A DNA stretch of 64,000 nt from Dimorphilus gyrociliatus (Eukaryota; Annelida; Polychaeta; Dinophilidae). Positions 42,608-52,838 of the stretch are shown here, in pieces. The notes beneath the pieces are model-generated. The model searched no databases and was not told where the DNA came from. It worked only from the letters and a program-made list of their open reading frames with translations. The translations under genes and the position numbers were made by a program. The stretch covers positions 2,847,891 to 2,911,890 of the forward strand of contig CAJFCJ010000002.1 of NCBI GenBank assembly GCA_904063045.1. Direction: 5' to 3'. Every line of letters starts with the position of its first letter. The first letter of the stretch is position 1.

Positions 42608-43889
42608 TTATTTATAGTCAAAAGCAGCTTCATATAATTTGGATAACTTATCCGTATCCAATTTTAAAACAATCTTTGCGTTGTAGTTGAGAGAATCATC
42701 ATTTTTCAAATCAACTGACATTTGTCCTCTAGTTAAGCTTTCACTTGTATTAACATCACAATTTTTCAGGGTTGTTTCGCTGGCTACATCATTATCGATA
42801 GCTACAGCCATAGCTATAGGATCACAAGCATAATAGTTGGGCATATTCTGTTAAAATGAATATCCTAATTACTACAATAATACTTTGTGATTAAAAAAAA
42901 ACACATACTCTTTTTCCGACAAGAGCCGATTTATAAATTCTATTGTGAAATTGGCACTTTTTACTATTTCCAGTAGTAATACGATCATACCACTCCTTCG
43001 ATTAAATATTATAAGAAAAAACAAATAATTTAATAGAATATAATAAAATTATACATTATAACCCACCAACCCAAGATAATGGACACTCAGAGCATGGTTC
43101 CCAACAAATCATCGTAATAGGACACTTGTATTCTTTAAGAACAATTTTTGCAGATTCTGGATCGCTATAAAAATTGAATTCTGCTGCCCTAGATACGTTA
43201 CCAACTCCTAAGAGAAAGCGTATGATGTTTAAAGTTGATTTTAATTTTTTGTTGCAAAATACCTGTTAAATTACCACCCATAATGTACAACTCTTTGATT
43301 CGTTTCGCAAACTCATCATCTATTCTCAACGCTACAGCCAAGTTAGTTAAAGGAGCCAAAGCAACAACTACTAGTTCATCTTTTTTGATAAAAAAAAGAA
43401 TTGGTTAAATAATAAGGTTAATTTTAATCTTATATATAGTTTTACCTTGGTACATTTGTGACAATCTTATCAAAGCGTCAACAGCTGACTCTTTTTTTAT
43501 CAAGGAAAGATCAACATCACCTTCAGGATCAGGACTATTTCCTAAGCCATCCCTACCGTGAAAGTAAGTTCCATCTCTTGTTCCTTTTCGATAACCAATG
43601 AGGGGTTTGGAACATCCTTTATAAACTGGAATATCTAATCTATCGCAAGCCCTTAGAACTCTCAGAGTATTGATCAATACTTGGTTTACCTTTGTGAACA
43701 ATATACTAAATTTAGATTATTTCATATAAATTGATGTGGGCTATCTTAAACGTCAATTACCTGACAATTCCCTGATACACACGTAATACCAACAATCTCT
43801 ATTGCTGGAGAAGATATTGCCATACAAAGAGCATCTGCGTCATCGATTCCGCAATCGACATCAATAACAAACTTTTTCTTCTCTCCCAT
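42608..43889 (-). CDS. Nucleoside hydrolase (inosine-uridine preferring type, IunH/RihA family)
   Basis: Six exons in transcription order (43889-43761, 43689-43446, 43379-43263, 43207-43071, 42995-42909, 42847-42608) give 317 residues, the usual family length. The Ca2+-binding N-terminus is [12 protein letters not shown] (Asp10, Asp12, Asp16, Asp17). YIMGGNL and [16 protein letters not shown] are conserved active-site blocks. The family cleaves the N-glycosidic bond of nucleosides to ribose and base. The C-terminal metal-binding Asp is Asp247 in [12 protein letters not shown]. The residue before it, a proposed general-acid His in protozoan and bacterial enzymes (HDP), is Cys246 here. Metazoan members occur outside mammals. 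Substrate preference cannot be stated. No signal peptide is visible, so a cytosolic location is likely. Confidence 0.92.
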
Positions 43890-44390
43890 TTTAACTCTCC
43901 TAAGCTATTATTTTTATTAAACGTCTTGAAGAAATATAACGTTTTTATTCAAAGGAGAAATTGCTATAGAGGTTATCTACTCTATAAAGTTGTTATTATT
44001 ACATTTCGAATTTAGCGATCGTAGCGGTAAAATCGTTTTGTAAACTTTCTAATATATTTAAAAATAATCTTTAAAACAAGAATGCAACTAATGGAACAAT
44101 ACCAATTCAGAAATGAACAACTATCATAAATCATCCTATAAACTTATACAGTGTATATTTTAATTGAAATAATAAAAGAATAATAAGAGATTAGAGATAA
44201 TTTTTTGTTACGTAATAAAAAAATCTAATTTTTTCTAATACGAGTAGAATATTTCGCTAATTATTTATAATTATTAATAATTTTATATTAAATTAATTTT
44301 TTTAGTAAATATGGATTTTTCATTTTAAAATTAGTAAATTTGCGCCAAAGTTACATTTTAAGTCGTCTATTTCACTGCCTATCTTGAAGA
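43890..44390. other. AT-rich region before the tRNA cluster
   Basis: 501 bases with no recognised coding or RNA gene. It should contain the nucleoside hydrolase promoter, transcribed to the left. Confidence 0.5.
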
Positions 44391-44488
44391 GCAGTCATGG
44401 CCGAGTGGTTAAGGCGTTGGACTTGAATCTTTCTATGCTAGTAATCCAATGGGCTATGCCCGCGCAGGTTCGAATCCTGCTGGCTGCG
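44391..44488 (+). tRNA. tRNA-Ser (UGA) with a 16-nt intron
   Basis: The acceptor arms GCAGTCA and TGGCTGC pair over seven positions, with discriminator G at 44488. It has the long variable arm of tRNA-Ser and the T-loop GGTTCGAATCC. The anticodon TGA is at 44424-44426. One A follows (position 37), then an intron at 44428-44443, then A38 and the 3' side of the stem (TCCAA). The intron sits at the canonical 37/38 position. This copy is about 1 kb from the rest of the array and differs from it at several stem positions. Confidence 0.92.
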
Positions 44489-45069
44489 AAAAATTTTTTT
44501 CAAATTTACGAGACCGTTATACCTATACAAGTATTCTATAAAGGGTTGCTTCTAGTGTAGTAGTGACATCTTGTGGCAAAAAATTAAACCTATTTTCCTT
44601 TGAAGCACACATACAATTGCAGTACATCTGTGCTGAACCATATAATCAACAACGATCAAGATAGATTGCCTCGTGTTAGAAAGAATATAACTGATTTTTA
44701 CACGAAATGAAAGCATTTCTCCCTTGATAAAAAAAAATTCATAAAATAAACTAAATTAACGACTTCGGTAAAAAAAAAACACAAATTCAATAACGTTTGC
44801 TAGTTACAGCTTCTGCAAAAAAAAAATACCCTTTTATCATCTCTTATTTAGAGTGCAACAATTTAAGATTTGTCAAATAGTAAATAAATTAAAGGGACTT
44901 TCAGCATCTAAAGAGATAAGATAGAATATAATGTATTGTAGTTAATGTCTACAAAAATATAATTTGTGATTAGCAAAGTCCAACCTATCAGTACACTTCT
45001 CTTAGATGGACAACCATTTTATAAATATCAAAAGAATACTTTTTAGATATAAAAAATAAAAAAGCTAGC
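44489..45069. other. Spacer between tRNA genes
   Basis: 581 AT-rich bases. A T run just after 44488 can serve as the Pol III terminator for tRNA-Ser. Nothing else was recognised. Confidence 0.5.
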
Positions 45070-45141
45070 AGGTCCCACCGAGATTCGAACTCGGATCGCT
45101 GGATTCAGAGTCCAGAGTGCTGACCGTTACACCATGGGACC
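45070..45141 (-). tRNA. tRNA-Gln (CUG)
   Basis: Read on the minus strand, it starts GGTCCCATGGTGTAACGG and has the anticodon loop CTCTGAA with anticodon CTG. The T-arm contains GAGTTCGAATCTC, and the acceptor end is TGGGACC. The sequence is nearly the standard animal tRNA-Gln. No intron. It is the only non-serine and only minus-strand tRNA in the cluster. Confidence 0.95.
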
Positions 45142-45516
45142 TTCTTAAACACATTGCTTGAAATTACTGTATTTCTATTCTCATTTTGAGGTTTCTCTAT
45201 AAATAGGAAAACCCTTATATAATAAATTAAATTTCATTATAAAATCTTGCTCTTTAATCAAAGTACTAATTACAGAAATTTTATCTTACAAGGTTTGTAT
45301 TTTAGACATTACTATAATTGTTTTTTGATGATAAACCTTCGAGAAAAGCCAAATTTACTGCTTCGACCGTTTATTTATTAGCTCCATCAATTTGATTATG
45401 TAAATGAGGTTCTTTTTTTTCATAAATTAATTTGAAATACTGTGAATAATATATAGAGCTAATTTGGAACAAATTATACTATATATAGATGTGTTTTGCT
45501 TGTATATACTACCGAT
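45142..45516. other. Spacer between tRNA-Gln and the tRNA-Ser array
   Basis: 375 AT-rich bases with no gene recognised. The apparent frame at 45496-45741 is read-through of two tRNA genes. Confidence 0.5.
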
Positions 45517-45598
45517 GCAGTCGTGGCCGAGTGGTTAAGGCGATGGACTAGAAATCCATTGGGCTCTGCCCGCACAGGTTCGAATCCTGTCGACTGCG
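45517..45598 (+). tRNA. tRNA-Ser (AGA), intronless
   Basis: 82 bases. Acceptor GCAGTCG pairs with CGACTGC, followed by discriminator G. The anticodon loop is CTAGAAA, so the anticodon is AGA. A long variable arm and the box B sequence GGTTCGAATCC are present. A T run follows as Pol III terminator. The body is almost identical to the UGA and CGA copies nearby. Confidence 0.95.
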
Positions 45599-45691
45599 TA
45601 TTTTTTTTCCTTTTTTTCTTTTGGAAATTTATCTTCTTCTATCAGTTCCTTATAGTACGTCTTAACAAACCAGTTTTATTACCATATCAAT

Positions 45692-45791
45692 GCAGTCGTG
45701 GCCGAGTGGTTAAGGCGATGGACTTGAATCTTTCAGTCTAAAGGTTATCCATTGGGCTCTGCCCGCACAGGTTCGAATCCTGTCGGCTGCG
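45692..45791 (+). tRNA. tRNA-Ser (UGA) with an 18-nt intron
   Basis: Acceptor GCAGTCG pairs with CGGCTGC. The anticodon TGA is at 45725-45727 and an intron at 45729-45746 sits between positions 37 and 38. After splicing the loop is CTTGAAA, as in the intronless UGA copy. A T run follows as terminator. Confidence 0.93.
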
Positions 45792-45870
45792 TAATTTTTT
45801 TACCCTTTTATGAGAGTTTTCTGAGGGAATCTTATTTATCCAATGATATAAACCTATATTGCGTATCAGT

Positions 45871-45952
45871 GCAGTCGTGGCCGAGTGGTTAAGGCGATGG
45901 ACTCGAAATCCATTGGGCTCTGCCCGCACAGGTTCGAATCCTGTCGACTGCG
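45871..45952 (+). tRNA. tRNA-Ser (CGA), intronless
   Basis: 82 bases. The anticodon loop is CTCGAAA, so the anticodon is CGA. Acceptor GCAGTCG pairs with CGACTGC, as in the AGA copy. It differs from the AGA gene essentially only in the first anticodon base. Confidence 0.95.
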
Positions 45953-46071
45953 TTATTTTTAACTAGTCTTTTATTTTCATTTTTTTTCTGCCATTTTTTT
46001 GAGGAACGTTACCGAATGTAGTCAATAATTTAAAGTTATGGTTAAAGAAAATAATTGTCAATATTAACTAA

Positions 46072-46176
46072 GCAGTCGTGGCCGAGTGGTTAAGGCGATG
46101 GACTTGAATCTACCCCGATTTAATTAGAGTTATCCATTGGGCTCTGCCCGCACAGGTTCGAATCCTGTCGGCTGCG
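46072..46176 (+). tRNA. tRNA-Ser (UGA) with a 23-nt intron
   Basis: Acceptor GCAGTCG pairs with CGGCTGC. The anticodon TGA is at 46105-46107, with an intron at 46109-46131 at the 37/38 position. This is the longest intron in the array; it begins TCTACCCC, unlike the TCTTTC start shared by the others. Confidence 0.93.
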
Positions 46177-46244
46177 TATTTTTTTTATCTTGTCATTTAT
46201 GTAGTACATATAAAAAAAACTCCTGAAAACTATAGGGTGCAAAT

Positions 46245-46326
46245 GCAGTTGTGGCCGAGTGGTTAAGGCGATGGACTTGAAATCCATTGGGCTCTGCCCG
46301 CACAGGTTCGAATCCTGTCAGCTGCG
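46245..46326 (+). tRNA. tRNA-Ser (UGA), intronless
   Basis: 82 bases with loop CTTGAAA. Acceptor GCAGTTG pairs with CAGCTGC, a compensatory change relative to its neighbours that keeps the stem paired. It is the only UGA copy here without an intron. Confidence 0.94.
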
Positions 46327-46423
46327 TAAAATCATGTTTTTTTTGTTTATTATTCAAACTTATTAACCAGAGATTATTTCAATTGAAAAAATTATAAACA
46401 ATAGATTTGATAACGTTATTAAT

Positions 46424-46505
46424 GCAGTTATGACCGAGTATTTAAGGCTATGAACTAGATATCCATTGGGCTCTGGTAGCACAAGTTCAAATTCTGTCGG
46501 CTGCT
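46424..46505 (+). pseudogene. Decayed tRNA-Ser pseudogene
   Basis: It aligns over its length with the array members but carries many changes. Box A reads ACCGAGTATTTAAGG, box B reads AAGTTCAAATTCT, and the anticodon stem and variable arm are damaged. The anticodon region (CTAGATA) suggests descent from an AGA copy. It is probably not transcribed as a functional tRNA. Confidence 0.88.
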
Positions 46506-46587
46506 TGTAACTTGTAAAACATTTTTTTTTGATAATTAATGAATTACGACGACATTTATCGAAAATTGAACCCAACCTATCATATCA

Positions 46588-46687
46588 GCAGTCGTGGCCG
46601 AGTGGTTAAGGCGATGGACTTGAATCTTTCGATCTAAAAGTTATCCATTGGGCTCTGCCCGCACAGGTTCGAATCCTGTCGGCTGCG
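46588..46687 (+). tRNA. tRNA-Ser (UGA) with an 18-nt intron
   Basis: Acceptor GCAGTCG pairs with CGGCTGC. The anticodon TGA is at 46621-46623, with an intron at 46625-46642. The intron is very similar to that of the copy at 45692, so these two are recent duplicates or have been homogenised. Confidence 0.93.
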
Positions 46688-48692
46688 TAATTTTTTTTTT
46701 ATTTTCATTTATTGATTTTACTAAATATATTTATTCCAAATTTACGTGTCCAAGTGACCTAATTAAGTTAATTATTAATAAAGAAAAAAGAAAGATTGTA
46801 AATTGACTGACAGAGTTTGGCTGGCTTAAAGAAAAGATAAAGTAAAAACTTGAATAAATATTTAAATAAATTATCTTTTATTTATCAAGATGAAGCACTA
46901 ACCTTAACAATTCGTATGGAAAATTATGTCATTTTAAAGGATTACGAGAAGTAGGGTGTTTAAAGAAATTTATAAATAAATTATAATGGAAAAAAAAGTA
47001 AATTTACAAATGGACTTGTAGATATTTGTATAAGCTTCGGAAGAGTGTGTATATTGCATATAAAAGAGTGCTCTCTCTCCCTCTCTTTCTCTCTGCTAAA
47101 GATAATGATTATACAAAGTCATTTATAACGAATAACATTCAAAAATTCTGTACGGAACTTTATTATATTTCAATATTCTATGTAAAACAATAGAGCGTTG
47201 GTGTATAAATGTATATATGTTATAATTGAATAATAATAACAAAACAGGCGGTTCGTTTTAAAACAAAAGCAATAAAACATGTTCACTTCAATAGTTTATA
47301 AAATAAATGATTGTTAAATATATATATCTATTTGTATGTATGCAACATTCTAGTTGGACCTATTATATACAAATTATATATTTCATACTCAATTTAGTGT
47401 TTTATTCAAAAAACATTTTGAGCCTATGCAAAAAAAAAACAAAAAAAGAAATAGAAAATCAAAGTAAAAAGTTCAACTTCTAGTTGATATATTTTATATA
47501 TAATGTATAGATTTAGTTTTCTATATCGGTTAATAAATTTTTTTTGAGTGTTTTATATATAAAAAAAGAAATATTCAATTTTAAGTGATCACCTTTCTGT
47601 TTTTTCTTCATTCTTTTCAAGATAAAATCTAACTTTAGATAAATTAATCATCATCATTGTGATTGTCATCATTACCATCATCATTATTATCATCATATAA
47701 ATAGGCTAACATGAAAATGGCACAAATAACAGTTCATCCTAACAGAAAAGTATTAAAAAGGTATTGCATGTGAATAAATCATAAAAAAATCTAAGTAGTG
47801 AATAGAAGTTTATCTATACAATTATAGTCAAATATATAACTGTATATCTAGGATAAAATAGAAGCACCTTCTTTAAATTAAATTAACATAGTAACGAAAG
47901 TATCCAAAATGAATTGATGGCAGGTGTCAACATTAAAAGAAAAACAAAAAAACAAAAACAGGAACAAAATACAAAAAAAAAAAAGTATTGAAGAAGGGTT
48001 TAAAAGATTGTAAACTATGCAACATAATGAAAATTATATAGATATCTTGTATATATACATATTTATATATACTGTATATATTAGGTTTTTGTAATATTTT
48101 ACTTCTTTTCCTGTCATAATTCTCAATATAATTTTAATCATACAGTGTTCTTTTTCTTCTTCTTCTTCTACTACTACTCCTTCTGCTCACTTTTCCATAA
48201 TTATAATAGTGAAGTATTTAAAAAATGATTTTTTTTAATTATAAACATAGAAACAATATTAAAAAAGAATGAAAATTAATAATAGTAATAATAATCAAAA
48301 TATAATAACTTTATCTTTTAATTTCTTTTCTTTTGTTCAAAATTTTTGTTTAGTTTTGTTTGTTTAAAAAGAAAAAAAATGTAATTATTTTTCTATTCTC
48401 TTTTTCTTCTTCTAAGGTTTTTTAGTATTTTGTTTTTTATAAAAAATAATGAAAATTCGTTTCTCTTAACTTTCATGCAAAAAAAAAAAAAAAGAATAAA
48501 GTATTTGCTGTAAATATTTGATAAACTATTTGACATATAAATAAGAGGGGAAAAAATAACTGTCATTTAAGTAAATTGATACATAGCAGACTACCATTGT
48601 TGAGAATCCTATGTTATTGCACTGCTGAAACGGAAAAGTTATTGGAAAAAAAATAAAATGTGCAGTTAATCAAATATTTTTCGGAGAAATTC
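46688..48692. other. Long AT-rich region downstream of FCHO
   Basis: 2 kb without recognised exons. It probably contains the long 3' untranslated region of FCHO, transcribed to the left, with several minus-strand AATAAA-type sequences. It holds a CT-rich run near 47070-47094, an (ATC)-type repeat at about 47643-47697 and one TATACTGTATA motif at 48068. Confidence 0.5.
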
Positions 48693-51600
48693 CTACTGAT
48701 AACCTTCGGGTATCGATGGTTCAACAGCATCGCTAGCGTATTTTCCGCTTGAAACCCGATTCACCATCTTAGCCAACTTAAAATCTTCTCCTTGAATGTT
48801 TATACTACTTCCAGATACACTGGCTCCATCACAATGAAACTGTAGGGCAGTGCGACACTTACAAACTTCGTTATTCTCGTATAGATTATCTTCTACTTTT
48901 ATTTTTGCTTCAACAAAACACTTTTCGTTATACTCTAAATTCCAAACAACTTTTGCATTATCGGTTGTCATGTAGGCTGGCTTTGATTCGACTCCGACAA
49001 TTTGAGAGCCGCTTATACATAAAGCCAATCTGAGCTTTACGTCACCTGAACATTTTAACGCATTTGAAACGTTTGAAGTAACTTCGATTACTACATCAAC
49101 ATAACCGTCTGCTTTGTTGAATACCGATCTGATTAGAAAAGGAGCTCTCATACTTTCGACTTCGTATTTTAACACATCGATATTTATATAATTTACATTA
49201 TTTTCAACCAATTTGCCTTTTACATAATTACACAATGCAGACATTTTAAATGAATAGGTCTTCTCTTTGAATAAATCGATGCTGATCAAATTATTATCTA
49301 CATCGATCTTCTGAACACTAGTAGCATTCTGCAGGTTAAATATTAGAGGATGTGAATCCGATATTAATTTTTCGGCTACTGATCGAGGTAAGCAAACTGT
49401 TATTTGGCCATCTATTCGAATTTTTGAAGGTTGATAGCAATCTGCATCGAAAAGTGCGTTCACTGTTTCCGTAATTGCAAATGCTACTGGAATTTGTAAA
49501 TGAGGTGATGATGAAATAGAGGTCATTTTTCTATGACCCCATTCGTCCGATTGATTTTGCGAGTCAAATATATTAGGTGTTGGAGTCATTCTATCCGGTC
49601 GCCTGGAGGGTGGAGGAGCTAAATTTTTCAATTGAACGACACTTCTTTTCAGGTCTTCCATAGACGTCACACTCTCTGTTCCACCGGATCCATTAATATT
49701 TGCTGGTTTTATTTCAACTTTAAATGGCTTTTTAGAAGTTTTCGTTTCTTCTTCGTCCGATTCTTCACCAGAACTCCACCAAGAATTTAAATCTTCTTTC
49801 TTCTCCTCTCCCTCATCTGGGCGAACAGTGAAGCCTTCTTCATCAACCTATTTTCGAAATAGAGTACTCAAATTAAAAGCTATTTTCGTCGAAAGGTTAA
49901 TCAATACAAAACCTGAGTTTGCGCTAGGGAATTATTATCTTTCTCCTCAGCTTTCTTTTTCCTTCTACGTCCAAAAGCAGGAACTAAATCTAGGAATGTT
50001 GTACTCTTTGGTCTTTCTGGCCTATCGGATTCAGTCGAAGATTCCATAGCAGAGATGCCACTTAAATCGGGCTGTTCAAATGTCACGTCTGACGGACGAT
50101 CCGTACCGGTTTTTTTTGTAGTTACAAACATATCAAGCAAAGCTTCAATAGATAAGCTGGAGCATTTGTCATCGAATTCGTCGTGAGTCTATCCGAAATA
50201 AATATTAAAAAGTAAATCTAAATACGCTTTAAACAATAAATTAAAATAAACAACTAAAGAATAAACGATAAAAGAACAATCCCATCAAAGAGAGTATTTA
50301 ATAACACAATTCGATTTTGATAAAAAAAAAACCAAACAAAACAAATTAAAAATCCTTTTTTTTAGATAATTGCTAATTATTTAACTAATTGCAATACCCA
50401 CAAACCATGTATATTTCATTACAATGGTATATTAATGCTTATAAATAGATATTTCTCTTATTGCAAAACAAGGTTATACTAAAAATCAGAATGTTGAAAG
50501 AGAGAAATGAATATTCTAACCTTTTTAAGCTTATCGTAGTGCCTGCTCCAACCTTCGGAATATTTCTGTAGGAATTCACCCATACTTTTTAGATGAGTTT
50601 CTTCTAATTGTTGGAATCTATTTGCAGATTCTTCCATATTTCTTTCAAACTCTTTTTTAACCGTTGAAAATTTTTCAACTAAAATTGTATATTCGTCCAT
50701 ACACTTCTTGTGCTTGGCTTCTGCCTTCTCAAGGTCGTTTGGTTTTGTTTGTGAATTAACTTTTAATTTTTCTAATTCTAATGTTCTGGCATGATATTGT
50801 TCTTTAGCTTTTTGCAGTGAATTTGTTATTTGTTGCAATGCGTTCACGGAATCCGAAGTTTTTGACTCTTGATCCTTAACTTGTTTGTGCTTTTTGTGTA
50901 AATCATCTATAAAAAAAATGTAGCCTTAATAATTTATAAAATATTATAGATTTTAATATTTCATTACCAGCGTATTTGTGAACATCTTTGATTATTTCTT
51001 GCCAACCGGAAGCTAACTCTTGATGAAGCCGTGCTACACTCTCTATATAGTCTTTGATATGAACCCAATACGGTTGAAAAGTTCCAGTATTGAAATTAAC
51101 AGCAATTTTACAAACAAGCTGGTTTAGGCGTTTCTTGTAGGATTCTTCTGCTGTACAACTGAAAATAATAGTAATAATAATTCCATATAACGCAATAGAT
51201 AAGCAAAGTATTGTTCTTTAACGATATACATTAAAATTATCTTTAGAATAAATCATAAAAATGATAAAATGAAGGATAAAACATTTTCTCTAACTGTCTA
51301 TCCTTTTATTATACTAATATAATGTAAATTGTATAGTAAATGTTAGAAGAATATTGTTAACAAGTATAGTTTAATATTTGGCTACGATAGCTAAATACAA
51401 TAAGTATATTTAGTATTAATTCAAATAGCTGAAAGGCAATCAAAATATCTATAAGCCAGTGTTTTAACAACAAATATAATTTATAAAAATATGAATAGTT
51501 TACTATCAATCGTTTTAGTAGTGGGCGTTTATTCTAATGAAAGAATAGTAAAAAAAACATAAATAGCGATAGTTTCAAGTGAATTGAATGAATACACTTT

Positions 51601-52459
51601 CTACTAATCTATTTTTATAAGCAAAATCAATTAATTCACTTATGATAGGTAAGAGAGAGAGAAAAACAGAGAGAGGGGAAAGGAAGGCAGAAAGGGATGA
51701 CAGACGGACAGAGAAGGGAGGGGGAAGTTAATAAAGAGCCAACATAATTTAATAAGTTGAAAAAAAAATTTTCTATTCATCTTAACTTCCTCTTATCTAT
51801 ATCTAAATTCTCCAATAGTAATTTTAAACACTTTTCCTGTTTGTGTAGGCGAAAGGACTTTCATTGTATGAACAATTCATAAAATGTCCATATTGAATAC
51901 AAAAGATATTTAATTAAGTATCATTGGGCGAAATTGGCGAAAATGTAAATATTCTCCAATAAAAATGTTAAAGAAAAGGGAGAAATGATATAAAATGGAT
52001 AAAGATCCTATATACTGGATATTAAATATTGAAAAATAATGAATAATGGTTTTTCTCATTTTTCGATTCGACAATTATTAGACTTAATCATCATACATTC
52101 TTTAGATAGACATTTAAATTTATGGAATATTCTTAAAAAAACTAACAGTTTTATTCCATTCGAAATACCTGATTTTTCACAGTTTAGAATTTCACTTTTC
52201 ACAATACAACTATTTTAAAACGGTAAACTAAACTTACCTTTCCTTGAGAAAATCCTCAAATTCTTTGCACGCTGTGTGTCCATGTTTCATGTTTGAATAT
52301 AAAATATTAAATCCATTATGCTTTTGCCCCTGTTGGAATATCACAGATTTTGTTTAGTCTTATCAGTGAAAAAAAATTATAAACGTTTAAATGCACGTTA
52401 AATAATATTGTATTTCTATTAAACAGTCTAACCCAAAAATTTTCCTTAAATTGAACCAT
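48693..52459 (-). CDS. FCHO2: F-BAR and mu-homology domain endocytic protein (FCHO1/2, muniscin)
   Basis: Six exons in transcription order (52459-52433, 52329-52238, 51158-50968, 50906-50521, 50188-49913, 49847-48693) give 708 residues. The 27-base first exon encodes MVQFKENFW, matching the FCHO start. The F-BAR/EFC domain covers about 1-270, with long coiled-coil helices (LQKAKEQYHARTLELEKLK). A linker follows (VDEEGFTVRPDEGEE, then a Ser/Pro stretch). The mu-homology domain starts near 445 (VAFAITETVNALF) and runs to the end. By family knowledge it nucleates clathrin-coated pits, bends membrane and binds AP2, Eps15 and intersectin. Vertebrates have FCHO1 and FCHO2; assignment to one is not meaningful here. 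The 1.1 kb third-last intron is unusually long for this gene set. Confidence 0.94.
51651..51728. repeat. Purine-rich (GA/GGA) tract in an FCHO intron
   Basis: About 78 bases almost entirely G and A on the plus strand, so pyrimidine-rich in the FCHO transcript. It lies inside the long intron 51159-52237. It may be simple sequence or a splicing-regulator landing site. Confidence 0.8.
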
Positions 52460-52838
52460 ATTTCGATTGATTTATCTGTTAACAATCATCAGAAAAACAA
52501 CAATAATCCAAAAATTAATGCCAAACAGCAGAAAATGGGCGACTAACGAGTTTGAGATAATCAATATGATAGCATCTGTATTAAAACTCATATACAATTT
52601 ACCATTGTGAGTCTCAAACGCGGAATATCCTCATCTAGGATTTACCTATGACGTAAAAAATTAGGCTGGGACCGAATTCCGAAGACGATGTGTAAACAAT
52701 TATTTGCCGCTAAAAATCGAGCGGACTATGTGTTCTGATAACAAGGACATATAGAAACATAAAATTTTATTTGAATTATTTTTTGATATGTAAAAGACAG
52801 GGCAGAGTATCAATTCACAAGGAGCTTAAAAGCCAGTT
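52460..52838. other. Short spacer between HDAC3 stop and FCHO start
   Basis: 379 bases on the minus strand must hold the HDAC3 3' untranslated region, its polyadenylation signal and the FCHO promoter. A minus-strand AATAAA equivalent (TTTATT) occurs near 52768. Nothing more specific was recognised. Confidence 0.5.

Noticed and set aside
45496-45741. Open frame across the tRNA array on the plus strand
   Set aside because: It is read-through of the tRNA-Ser(AGA) and tRNA-Ser(UGA) genes and their spacer; similar false frames occur on the minus strand.
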